Assembly: GCA_003260075.1 (NCBI GenBank)
Contig: QLIY01000715.1
Coordinates: 6,993-70,992, forward strand
Source of the DNA: Phallusia mammillata
Lineage: Eukaryota > Chordata > Ascidiacea > Phlebobranchia > Ascidiidae
Reading direction: 5' to 3'
Length of the DNA stretch: 64,000 nt
This document shows, one piece after another, positions 23,318-34,600 of this stretch (position 1 is its first letter; each line of letters opens with the position of its first letter). The translations under genes were made by a program, and so were the position numbers. The notes below the pieces were generated by a model. That model searched no databases and was not told the DNA's origin. It was given only the letters and a program-made list of their open reading frames with translations.

Positions 23318-23388
23318 ACCAAATGATGATAAAATGGAATTACCGTCTGAAACTAGTGACGATAATTTTGCGGCTTTATCTGATTCTT
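23318..23388 (+). ncRNA. C/D box snoRNA, copy 4
   Basis: C box at 23323-23329 and D box at 23380-23383. The core is the same as copy 1, which suggests recent duplication of a larger unit (copies 1-2 and 4-5 alternate). Confidence 0.8.
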
Positions 23389-23544
23389 GTGCTAATCTTT
23401 AAATTTGTAGTTTTCAAGTAAAAAAAGATAAACAGAGATATTTTTGTTCAGCAGAACAGACAAATGGACCTGACATGAATATGGAAAAGCTGGAACTTGT
23501 GGTAAGTGAACACATCTCTGACAGCAGTTGTTTTTTTACAATGA

Positions 23545-23615
23545 GCCAAATGATGAAAAAATGGAATTACCGTCTGAAACCAGTGACGATAATTTTGCGG
23601 CTTTATCTGATTCTT
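23545..23615 (+). ncRNA. C/D box snoRNA, copy 5
   Basis: C box at 23550-23556 and D box at 23607-23610. The core is the same as copy 2. Confidence 0.8.
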
Positions 23616-23756
23616 GTGCTAATATTCATGTTTGCAGTTTAACATTTCTCTATGAATTAATAAAAAAAACATCTTTGTTTGACAGAGCAAACAACGAGAA
23701 ACAAGATGCCTCTTGATGCTTAGCAAAAGGTGTGTTTACATTTTATTGTTAATAGT

Positions 23757-23825
23757 GTTTTATGATGAAATTATGGAATTACCGTCTGAAATTTGTGACA
23801 GAAATCCTGCGACTTTGCTCTAAAG
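23757..23825 (+). ncRNA. C/D box snoRNA, copy 6, diverged
   Basis: C box ATGATGA (23762-23768), guide TGGAATTACCG and D' CTGA are kept. The second guide is changed (AAATCCTGCGACTTTG) and the expected D box reads CTCTAA. Probably a decaying copy, or processed with altered ends. Confidence 0.5.
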
Positions 23826-23995
23826 TTGATGTCATGTGATATACTACTTTAAAAAATGTTTCCTGTGTTTTAATACAAGGTATTTTGCATTTGTAGATGC
23901 TGCCAGAACATGTTGTTTTCTTTTCTACAAATGGCCAAGTGGCTCAGGTGGGATACCAATTAATTTATTCTTGTTTTTAGTATGTCTTATTCCAG

Positions 23996-24066
23996 GTCAT
24001 ATGATGATAATGTGGAATTACCGTCTGATTATTGTGACGATAATTTTGCGGCTTTTTCTGATGCAT
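23996..24066 (+). ncRNA. C/D box snoRNA, copy 7
   Basis: C box at 24001-24007 and D box at 24059-24062. Both guides are intact. The sequence between D' and C' differs (CTGATTATTGTGACGAT), and the flanking intron is unlike copies 1-5, so this may be the oldest copy. Confidence 0.75.
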
Positions 24067-24656
24067 ATGGTCTTTATCAATGGTTTTCTACTTTTTCAAG
24101 ATACTCTCATAAAAAATGTTTGTCATACCATACCTACACTATCAAAAGTTAATGTCACAGTATACTTTTTACCTGTGCGGCCAATAATTTAAAAATTGAT
24201 TGTTTTAGCTCCTATAACTTCATTTTATTTGTTCCATGAAAAGTTAAAAAGTATGAAAAGTTCCATGAAAAGTTAAAAAGTAATTCTATACAAATCCTGT
24301 TGCACCATACAACATTCCAAATTAAAGGTTCCCAAAATGCTATCACATTTCCACAGTGGTCTCTGCAATGTTCTGAGTTAATGTGGTTCAAACTGAATAC
24401 AAAACCATACACATTGATTTTTATGTTTCAGGTAAATCGGTTTGGTAGAATTTTATGGGCATTCCTTTCTCTCGACCCTTGCATGTTGATGTGATTTGCA
24501 AATGTGTTTTCAATAAACCACTATTACTTTAGTGTTGCGGGCGTGTGGATTTTTAACAGTAATGTTTAGATTCAAGCCTATCATGCTGCTGGATATTTTA
24601 TGAAGCATTATAATGTAATATTCATTTTAAGTTGGCCCAGTTTTGTTTTTCTGAAC

Positions 24657-24730
24657 CAGTGGTTCTCAACCTTTTTTGTTGTCATGGCCAAAAGGTAGTT
24701 TTTCAAGTGTGTAAGGAGCCACAAAAAAAC
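24657..24730 (+). mobile_element. hAT-like element, left end only
   Basis: The left end CAGTGGTTCTCAACCTTTTT matches the family of the 8025 and 30954 elements, and GGAGCCACAAAAAAACG matches the interior of the 30954 copy. No matching right terminus was found within about 300 bp. Confidence 0.5.
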
Positions 24731-25120
24731 GAATAAAAAATAATGCTGGATAACAGCAAGCAACAAGAATAGGAATAGCTGCAACTTGCTGGTTCTGACT
24801 TATTAGACATGATTGCCTTTGTACGTAATTGTCCTGTGTAATAGATTGATTGGGTTGAATAATAATAGTGTTTAAATATGCTGCATTGCAAACTTTCAAA
24901 AATAGCAAATTTTAAAACATCTACTTTTTTCTATTGTGGCTTTCATGGTCTGAACCATAGGAACTTGCAGAAATTGTAGAAAAAGATGTATTGACAAAGT
25001 AACACGTAATGCACAAACAATTTCAGCCTTCAATTCCACATCAGCTACTCATTATGTTGTATACATAAGATATAGCTAACAAACAGCAGAAAATAATGGT
25101 TGAAATGAATTGGCACAAAA

Positions 25121-26510
25121 TTATTCTTTCATTTCACCATCCTCGTCTTCCTCTTCCACACCCTTGATGTATAAGACATTGTTGCATCTGCATAATAACA
25201 TATGTATAAAAGTTATCCTTGTGTTGGTTAATCATATAACACCTAAATCCATGGTCATTAAAGTTCCATTATTGTAGCCCAAAGTATTTTCCAGTCATAC
25301 CTGGAGGCCCACAAAGCACTAAACATTTTTAACAAGCAGACATGTCATCACATTTTATTGATACAAAATGATCTTTTGTAGTGTCAAACAAATCACAGCT
25401 TACAAATAGCTTAGTTTGTAATTGTGTTCCTGACACAAGTTTATGTCATGTTGCGGCAATTTATATTACTAACCAAAATACAAGTACCTTTACCTGTGTA
25501 TGGCAATAGTACGAAACCCAAAAAGACAAATAACTGAGAAATTAATCCATCTCTGTACTTAAATGGTCAGTTGTGTTTTATCTGACTAGTTGGGGTTGGA
25601 GTTTTACCTAACATTGTTTTCTGCAAACATCCTTTAACAGCATTGATTTTTGCAGTACAGTGATTGGCTGAAAAACACTAGCCAATATTATCACAATAAA
25701 TTATAATATTTTGGGGTTTTGAATCTACTTCAAGAAACAAATAAGTTGGAATTTTTTTAAATCCCAAGTTTAGAGGTAAAAAAAAAGTTTAGTAGCTTGT
25801 GTGACTCAAGACAAGGCTATAAAACCTGATCTCCCAAATACCGCTTCGAAGAGACCATAATTTTACAAAAGAAATAACATTTTGTGACCTGATTAATACT
25901 TCACCAAGATGGCCAGATAAAGCCCCTTCAATATACTCTTCGGTGTTGGCCAACTGCATGTTCATGTAGCCATCAACTGACACAAGGTAACCTTTATACT
26001 CCATTCCCCATTTCAGTTTTACTAGAACAGGCTTTCCAGTAAGAGCATTTAGAAATGGCTTTGGGTTCATAGGCAAGGTCTGAAAGTAGGCAAACACCAA
26101 AAACATGTTTTAATAATCTTTAAGGGTAAAACGATTTAATAAGTCGTAATGTAATAGAGTTTGTGCTTTAGTACTTAGTAAAATTGTTACCGGTATTAAT
26201 AGTTGTTAATAGTAAAAACCGGAGAATCACAAATTTGGATTACCATGCAATACATCGAATTTGAAGTGACAGGGCTAGAATGGCCCTAAAGACATGCATT
26301 TTTGCTAACAGCAAATAAAAACGTATTGAAGCTTTTTATATCTGGGTTGCATTGGTAAGTTGTTGTTGATATTTTAACCCTTTAACCAAAATGGAAACCT
26401 AAAAGTGTTCAGCTCCATTTACTAACAGTTCGTCCTTTTATACGAATACAATGCAACCCTAAAAAAGCTACTTTAATGACAATAAATTAGAACTCTTAAC
26501 TTACAGTCAT
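25121..26510 (-). CDS. SNRPF: Small nuclear ribonucleoprotein F (Sm-F), 87 aa
   Basis: Three exons read leftward: 26510..26505 (Met-Thr only), 26079..25889, and 25187..25121 (stop 25123-25121), 88 codons including stop. The sequence is nearly identical to animal Sm-[57 protein letters not shown], then an acidic tail ([12 protein letters not shown]). The Sm1 and Sm2 motifs are complete. Sm-F is one of seven subunits of the Sm ring on U1, U2, U4 and U5 snRNAs in the nucleus. The donor of exon 2 (GTCACA) is weak but the frame and family match demand it. The neighbour across the locus is the snoRNA host; no functional link is implied. Confidence 0.96.
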
Positions 26511-28617
26511 GATTGTTGTCTATTTGTTGAACTTTTGCGAAAAAAACTGTTCGCTTCACCAAACGAGATCCAGTAAATGCTTAGCACCGCGCGTTTTTAA
26601 CGCGAGGAAGAGTGGAGTAAAAATAAATCCCATGACCAAAAGGTAAAGTTTATTTAAAATGTTTACTAGTACTTAAAGCAGGTCTTTAGGTGCGGTTTGG
26701 GTTCATTATGTGTTGATTTTGGGGTTTGGGTTCAGTTCAGGTTTTAAAAAAAATGTAATATTAAAAAAATACTTTCTGGTTCTGATTTTGTTTCGGTTTG
26801 GGCAAAGGTATCCAGTCCGGTGCGAAACGGTTTGTGGGTTTTTAAACCTTAATTCTACTCATTATATACACGGTCTTATCAAACTCCATAAGAATCGTGG
26901 CTGTCACGCGTTATAATTAGTTAGTTTTTGAAACGGCCTGTGGCCGTTCTCTAGCGTATTCTTCAGTACATGGTTGGAAATCTAAAAATGTTTGGGCGGC
27001 GATCACATAAAGTAATACAGGCTGCATTTTTATCGGTTTCTTTACATATACAACAGTGTAACAAATTGGTATTAGTGTTCTAGTTTGGTAAACTCAATAG
27101 CCCTCATGTAATCATGTAATAAGTTCTGACGCTTTCTTACTGTGTCCAACAAGGGTCCTACTCTATTTGCGGTTGCCCAGTTACATCCCCCTACGTGGAC
27201 AATAGTCTGGCATTCTACAGTGCGCTAGCAAGGGTACTTAAAAACATTCTTAGTCCCTTTCATTCTGTATTGCTATCCTATTGTACTATCGGATTTACTC
27301 AACGTTGAATTCTCAAACGTATTTCTGCTGTTGGAATATTGCTCAGTTTAGAATCGATAAACAAAACCAAATAAGTTCTACGTTCGTGTCATACGGTCCA
27401 AGGCGAAGGTCTTAAAGCAGGGGTGGGAAACCTACTTACTACTGCAGGCCGCATGAATTGCACAACATTTTCGGGCGGACCAAATATTTTTTTACTTTCA
27501 AATTCCGTGTAAAAATACCCAAAGCACACAAGCGGTTTTATATATCGCTCCAGATTTGATTTTTTCTTTGCTGCTACATGTTTGCAACAAACAAGGCATA
27601 CAAGTTTATCACTTATTTTTACTAAAAAATAGTTTGTCCATTCTTTCTGGAAAACCTCTAGCTCCATTATCGATCTGTCTTTTTTTGCAAAAATATATTT
27701 TCGAAGGATCGCACGCTGCTAGCACTCCAATCAATTTAAAACTAACACCTCGCCTGACTGCAAGGAGATGCAATCGAGTGACTGTTACGTCACAAATATA
27801 GCAAGTGGTTGAATGTGGAGCATTTTTTATGGAAGTTTGACGTCATAATGTGGAATGGGAAGATATTAAACATAAATTACCAATAATGCACAAGTCATTT
27901 CAAGGAAATAAAAATCTGAGATTCAACTCCGGTTTGGGTTTTAAGGAAATTGTAATTTACGGTTTGGTTTTGGTTGAGTATGAACAAGAACCGCATAAAC
28001 CGGTTTCTGGGTTCGTGCTCAGTTCCTCTTCTACTCCTTAAATTGAAGTTAAACGCACTAAGCTTAAATGTGTAAAAGCTGTGGGCCAGGTGTTTTATTT
28101 TGTCAAAAGTTTTGAACATTCAACCCCATTTTTAGTTAAAATATTTGACATTTGTTTCAAATTAACAAAAATCTGAGCTTTAAAGATTTTGTTCACAAAT
28201 CTTTGCCACGTTGAAATGTGCTTTGCACAAGTTGTAAATAAATCCTCAGCAGCCAAGTAAATTGTTGAAAGTTATAGTGTTTTGGAAACTTTGTTGTGAT
28301 TACCTGGCATATTTTTCGTAAAACGTAACTAAAGTTTGGATAAAATTTAACCATACTGTGTGCTATTGAAGTCCAATGAAATTTTGTTCGTCACTTTGAA
28401 CGAACAGGAGAGAAACGGATCTGATGCTGTTTTGGTTGAATGAGCACACGTCACATAGGTACTTTTTTAAGTTTACCCTCACGCACCGCATATTTTAGTA
28501 TTACCTTAGAATTAAGTTTTTTTATTTACTGATTACGTATACTTTTAGGAAGCAGTTGAATATTTTTTGAGATTTTTTGGAAGGCACTTGTCGGCTTATC
28601 TGGTTTTTGGAATTATC
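26511..28617. other. Intergenic, repeat fragments only
   Basis: No gene seen. At 26690-26820 and 27925-28020 there are GGTTTGGGTTC/GGTTTTGG-rich low-complexity stretches. At 27418 the sequence CAGGGGTGGGAAACCT resembles the left end of the 6149-type hAT element, without a recognised right end. Confidence 0.45.
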
Positions 28618-30688
28618 ATGGGTTTCCAGCGTTTGATCAACTTTGCTTTTATTTTTGTACTATTTGGAGGTATGCAATGACTCTCTTTCAAAAACCGTAG
28701 GCAAAGAAGTTGTAACTTTACAGTCTTTAATGTTGTTTGGTTTATATCTTTAAAATCTTGAGTTGTAAATGTACATTGGTTATTGACGCCGATTTTTCTT
28801 CCACAGGTGCAACAGCAAACACTTGCGTACAGCCAACTCCCTCCTTTTCACATTACACAAGCAACAATGAAAAATTAAGTCAAAGTTCAGCGGTTGTTGT
28901 TGAATTTACACTTAAATGCAAAAACAAGGTTGATGTAAGTAACCAAGAGCAGCAGTTCAACCGCTGCAAAATTATATATCTTAGCTTAAAAATAGTGCTT
29001 TTAAAGAATTTGTGTGCCAAAACTATGTTTTTTTTCAAACACTTTGACCAAATTAAGTGTAGGTTGTTGTTTAAGAGACAGTCTGGCGTGCCATGTAAAA
29101 CTACAATCCGCTTAGTCTACTTTGCATGTACTTAGCCTGTGCAAAGTCTAGGTATCAGAGGTTAGATAATAGTGTTATTTTAATTACTTGAAGCTCCTGC
29201 GTTTTTAAGATATGAAAAATATTATTAGCTTGCAGCGAGCAAGCTGTTTTAAATAGTACCAAACCTCTACAGCCAATGCATTTGTTAAGTATCCAAATGT
29301 TTTAGTGTCAACATTTATGTGACACAGGTTCCATTCACATAATAATTGTTGCCACTTGCTATTTTACTTGTCCACTGGTGTGTAAAAGTCAGCTTGATAT
29401 CCAGTATTTAATTTATTATGCACTCCTTCCCAAAAGGCACATAACTTAGTTTTATACTCTATTCTGTGTAGCATGAGGATATTGTTTACAGGTGCTATTG
29501 TTGTAATAAGCATTTTTTATTCTTATAGCCTCAGTGTTTTCCAGTTAGGCTTTTAAGCAACAGTTTTCAAAAGGGGCAGATCGTATGTGGGGGCAATTGA
29601 AGTTTTGCTTATAACTTTACCTGCATTTTGTTTATGTCTTTTGTTGTAGTCATGTTTTATAGTAGCTTTTTTAAACCACGTTCTTAGTGTTTCAAACATC
29701 TTTTGCTGAAAGTATAATGTTTGCAAAATAAGAAGACATATATCATCACATTATTTTTTTATTTTCATGCCCTTAAAACAAGGGTGTTCTAAGGTTTATT
29801 TATTAGGATCTGTCACTCTGGGTTTAACATTAATGCAAAAATTTATTGCCTATTGTGCCTTTGGAAACAATCATGTTGTAAAACAACTTTGTGGAATAAT
29901 ATGTTGAATAATATAGTGAAATAGTAACATTTAAAACAAATTAAACAATTCCTATTTCATGTTACGAAACATTCAGATTTCTTATTATCTGTGCACTTGC
30001 AGAACCCGAATGCAAGAAAATAGTTTTTTGTCCTAAAAAATGGCTTGCAAACAGTTTAAAAAAGTTTAAACATATAACTGCCATGCTCTATAGTTTGGAA
30101 GTTGCTTGTCATTTGATTAACAGCTAAGGTAGTTCACCACCTGTTCATATTACCTGTTACATATTTATCATTAAGTGCAAAAACATAATGTACTAGTAAT
30201 TGAAACAACAATTGGCAGGATTTGCTGCTGTTTGCTGATGTTGAGGGAACACAAATTCCAGTCACAAAATCCCCAGAAGGAAATAACTTTCAAGTTAGCT
30301 GGACTAGCAGTTCTTTAGTCCAAGCAAGCAAAATGTACAAAGTTAGGTAAGAATAATTGTAACTGTGCAAAATTTGTTAATTAAGTTTAAAATAAATCAC
30401 AATTATTTGTAAAAGATTCTTTGATGAGGAAGGCTACTCTAATCTGAGAAAAGCAATCAGAAGCTCCCAGGATATAAATTCTGTGAAAGAACTGTTTCAG
30501 GTTGAATTTAAACATCCGGTACGAATTTAATTGACTAAATAAAGATATTTTTCAGTTTTGTAACAATGACAAATTTGTAACAGGGTCTCTCATCAAAATT
30601 ATGGATTCGTTCAGAGTTGCTTGCTCTGATTGTGGCAACTATTGTTTTCTATGTGGTCTGCAAAGAACGAAGCGAAGTTATAGCATGA
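28618..30688 (+). CDS. SSR4: Translocon-associated protein subunit delta (TRAP-delta), 171 aa
   Basis: Five exons: 28618-28669, 28807-28934, 30219-30346, 30416-30518, 30584-30688, in frame for 172 codons including stop. A signal peptide (MGFQRLINFAFIFVLFGGAT) is followed by the lumenal beta-sandwich domain starting CVQPTPSFSHYTS. Conserved blocks are LLLFADVEGTQIPVTKS, YKVRFFDEEGYSNLRKA and LFQVEF. A single C-terminal membrane helix (ELLALIVATIVFYVVC) and a short cytosolic tail end the protein. The length matches human SSR4 (173). It belongs to the TRAP complex at the ER Sec61 channel. Confidence 0.95.
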
Positions 30689-30803
30689 GATTGATTTGTA
30701 TCTTTTCATTGATGCAGTAATTTGAAGTTCACTAATATCACTATTACACTGTTTGGTTACCTACAAATTGCAGATTTTCACCTGATGATTTAATTTTTTT
30801 CAA

Positions 30804-30809
30804 AATAAA
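30804..30809 (+). terminator. Poly(A) signal of SSR4
   Basis: AATAAA lies about 115 bp after the stop codon. Confidence 0.55.
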
Positions 30810-30953
30810 TTTACAGTTACAAATGTCTGTGACTTGTTTTGATTAATTTTTGCCTATTAATGATGCAATCCATTTTTGTGTCTGTTTAAGGGAAACACAA
30901 ACAATGTCTAACAGTAAACACCTTGCAAAAAAGTTGGTCACCACACTGTAGTT

Positions 30954-31170
30954 CAGTGGTTCTCAAACTTTTTTATTGTCGGGCCCAAATGGTATTTTTT
31001 TAAGTGTGTAGGGAGCCGCAAAAAAACGATACCTTGAGAAAATCACTAAAGAAGATGACTTTGAAAGCTAAAATAGCAATGTTTGGTGGTTTTCTGAGGT
31101 CTGTTGCGAGCCGCAATATAAGTAGTTAAGAGCCGCATGCGGCCCCGAAAACCGAGTTTGAGAACCACTG
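30954..31170. mobile_element. hAT-type MITE, 217 bp
   Basis: The terminal inverted repeats CAGTGGTTCTCAAACTT and AGTTTGAGAACCACTG are nearly perfect. The flanks CTGTAGTT and GTGTAGTT form an imperfect 8-bp target duplication (7 of 8). Same family as 8025-8305 by its ends. Confidence 0.8.
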
Positions 31171-31398
31171 GTGTAGTTGATTGCCACTGATTTTTTCTTG
31201 TTAATCAACCTTTAATGGAAGTTGTTTCCTTTTTTTCACTGGAAAATCTACTAACACCATAAACTATGCCTACGGTTAGGGCTGTTGGGGTTAGGTAAAG
31301 TATTATCATTAAAAATTAAATGAAACTAACCCACAAATTTAGTTCTTAATGTAAAATTTATGAAAACTTACTTCCCGACTCTATCCCTATCTTTAATA

Positions 31399-31502
31399 CG
31401 GGGTTCGAACCCGGGTCACTGCCAGGGACGAATCCCGATCAAGATTTTTTTATGTCTGTATGTGGAACAGGCGCGCGAGACCATCGGACCAAGGTCCTGT
31501 CC
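31399..31502 (-). mobile_element. tRNA-derived SINE-like element, copy 2
   Basis: Closely similar to 16966-17071. On the minus strand it has TTGGTCCGATGGTC (A-box-like) and CCGGGTTCGAACCCC (B-box-like), with the same T-rich insert. Confidence 0.5.
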
Positions 31503-31540
31503 AACTCTATACTCTACCCCTCTTTAGCCGCTAAATAAAT

Positions 31541-31615
31541 AATTCAGCTCCTGCGCCACCTACCGAAAATTGTTAAATGTGCTGCTGACGTGAGTTATTG
31601 TGTAAGTAGCTCGAC
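31541..31615. mobile_element. Fragment of the 18704-type MITE
   Basis: It shares TTCAGCT, GCGCCACCTACCGAAAATT and GCTGACGTGAGTTATTGTG with both ends of the 18704-19024 element. It lies 39 bp after the SINE-like copy. Confidence 0.45.
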
Positions 31616-34600
31616 CTATTTATATGTGGATCGTCCAGGTTTTTTTAACACAAGTTCGCTCCACGTGCGCTTTTTCAAACATTTACTCCTGTTAGAGGTA
31701 ATTCCAAGCCAAGGAAGATAACAACATAATAGTCCATCTTAAATATGTTTTTTTTTTACAATCTAGCAAGTTCAAATATTCCCCTATTTGCTTTGGACGT
31801 CCGCATGTCGTTCATGGAAGAAATTCCACACGTTTTAGTAAATAAGGCTAGAATAAACAAACTTACAGATAAAAAGAAACACGGAAAAGTTAAAAAGCGG
31901 ATAAAGTGCTTGTATGCGGTCTCCATAACATTTGTATGCGGTACCAACGCTTGGGATCAAATTATTGGATAGTTCCAGGTAGTTCGGTCTGTACAGTCGG
32001 GCGTAGCAATCTGAAGTTAACACTACTTAATGTTATGATGGACAAACTGCAGTTGGAAAATAAGTTTGTGTTTACTTTTGACTGGAACTGTTTGTTAACA
32101 AGTGACGCAGCGGGATTAACATTCTATTCTAAGGGAAACATTAAAAAAAACCGAGGAAGTAATATCAAACAAAAAAACAGCATACTTTGACAATAGAAAT
32201 GTGTGTCAAACTAAACATTGGTTTTACAATAGCTAGATGAGGGCTACCTCCACAAAAGCCGAGTATTTAGCGCAGTTGTTTTTATCTTTTAAACTTGTTT
32301 TGGGTTACATTATGACCATTACAACAAAAAGAGTTTTATGTGACTATACAGAATATAATTGGTTTTACGTAATTTCCTTTTCGCGCCGTGTTGGCAAATA
32401 TGCAAGCAGTAAAGTTCGATAATTAGATTGTGCTTTTAGGACGCAGTGTAATGTAACAGGCTACCTATTTGTGAAAGAAATAGCAAAGCTAAAAAAAGCT
32501 ATAAGACCTTTTCTTCAGTTAAAGAGGGTTCTTCAGTTACGTTGCATTGGCAAAATGGACCGATTTACAAAAATGTTTAAAATTGAGCGCAACCGCCATG
32601 CGCTTACAAATTTGTCGGTTCAAACCCAGCCTCGATCCTTGCTTTCCTTTAATAAACATTGGACTGCTTGTCAGGAATCTCGTTGTGCGCATAACTCTTT
32701 CAGGCGATGAGCATCCATCGGAGATAAAAATAAAACAAACACGGCCGGCCGCAAGACAAGTAGGCTACGCATACTGTGGATTTAAGTTATAGGTAGTATG
32801 GACTTAAAGCATGTAACGTATGTTGGGTAAAGACATAAATATCTTATTAAACAAATATTTTTTTGATTAAATTAGTATTTGAAAATGTATAAAAATAGTC
32901 AAATTGAAAGTACTCTCATGCAGTTTTTCCTCTGGCTCACTGAGTTAAACTTAAATTGGCGACATTCTTTTAAGGTAAAACTTAAAGTAATGAAACATGG
33001 GTTTTAAGCCACATTCCCTGATAACCTAAACACTATTTGACAATAAACATTTTACCTTTATATTCCGGTCAAAATAACGTCAAGTAGTAGCCGGGATTAT
33101 TCATTCTGATGAGCTTAGATCTAAAAGTAAACCAAAGTGAAATAAAATATGTGGTAAATATGCGCTAGGAATCAATTTCTGATGCGATGATAACTCGTTC
33201 GTAAAATAACCAAAATATGTGCTGTAAATTTTCACTAATTTATCAATAAATGTAGATGTTTTTACAAATAGCATCATCCCAACATATTTTGTTAAGTATA
33301 ATCTTTATTTTTTTGTGAATAATAGCCCTTGGCCCATGTCTCTTTCACGAATTCTTTTGTTTGATTTGAATCGCCGAAATTATTGGATTTTGTGTCTTTG
33401 AAAACTTGATTGTTGATCTAATTAAATACTATTAGGCCTGCCATTCGTTTAAACTCGGGTAAGAGTAAAAAAAGAGTACAAATGCGTACATCATGTTGCC
33501 ACTAAGTACCGCTCTTCACTACATGCATTTGGTTTCAAAGATAATTGCCCCCCTGCATTGCTACATCCAAGACTTTTGGCTTGCTTTTTTGGCCTGGCTT
33601 GCTTGGAAGCACTCGCTTCTTATCACCTTTGGGTCAACGGCCTAGCGGAGTAATTTGTGTCCCTATGTAAAGAGTGTCCCGAAAGAGCGAGTAACAACTT
33701 CGGTGAGCGAAAACGTGTTCTCCAGTGCTATGTGTGGAATCCACACACTTTCAGGAGGCGTTAAGTGTTAAGGGATAACTAGCTGTTGATTCTACGTAAC
33801 CGGTCATTTCTTCCGTTTTGATCGATCCCCCTCCCTTTACCTAAATATGTTCCCCTGTCGTTAAAACGGTGCCGCCTTTACACGACATGTTCCTTTACCT
33901 TTCATGATTTTCCACGCAATGAAAGTCGCCGACCCTCGGCTACGCCATCGCACAGTGGTTTGGTGCAGCTTCAGTTAAATTTTACTTTTTGGGCCGTGGT
34001 CAGCCCTGAAATTCGGGCAGGAACCAAAACCATTTCACCGTAAATCGTACAAACCGGATCCACACTATTCGACATCGCCCGATCGGGTTTCGTCCGAAAC
34101 CCTACCAACTGCGGCGGATACACCATCCCCCCTAGCTGAATCCTTTTTTTCACATTTCAAACACACGACTACCAAAAGCTTCTGAAAAATAAGCGCAAAA
34201 AACACCCGCCAAAACACCTAAGACTTTTTTAAAATTTCTATCCTAATTTTAAATTAAAATAATCTAAATGTTGTTTTATGAAGTTTTAATTTTGTCTTCA
34301 AAATTATTAGTCTTTTATATCTTATTCACACAAAATTCTCTGCACATATTTTGAAATTGGACTTGAGATTTGTTTTTGCGGCCACAGCTTGCAGGTTTAT
34401 ATAGCCTGTACCGCATTTTACAATTGGTAGTTGCATGCACGATTGTCATAATTTTGTGCAAGATGCGGCCGTGGCAGGCAGGTCGGTACATGTTGAACGT
34501 GATTCACACCATTTACGTAACACCCCACACCCAAATTTTCGAAAAAAATATCAAGTCATGTCACCCATTATTTCTGTACGTTTATACCTTGGGCTTGGAA

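Larger units (their letters stand above)
22550..24535 (+). ncRNA. Spliced non-coding snoRNA host transcript
   Basis: Short exon-like blocks recur every ~228 bp. Each begins with a GAACAGA-like segment (CCTGATATGAATAT, then GCTGAAATTTGTG) and ends at a GGTAAGT donor. The intervals between them each carry one C/D snoRNA. A last exon from about 24433 follows a CAG acceptor and ends near AATAAA (24512-24517). No long open frame joins the exons, as in UHG/GAS5-type hosts. It could alternatively be a 3' extension of the RPS29 transcript, since no separate promoter was identified. Confidence 0.55.

Noticed and set aside
28737..29135. 132-codon plus-strand frame over SSR4 exon 2
   Set aside because: It reads through both splice sites of the true exon 28807-28934.
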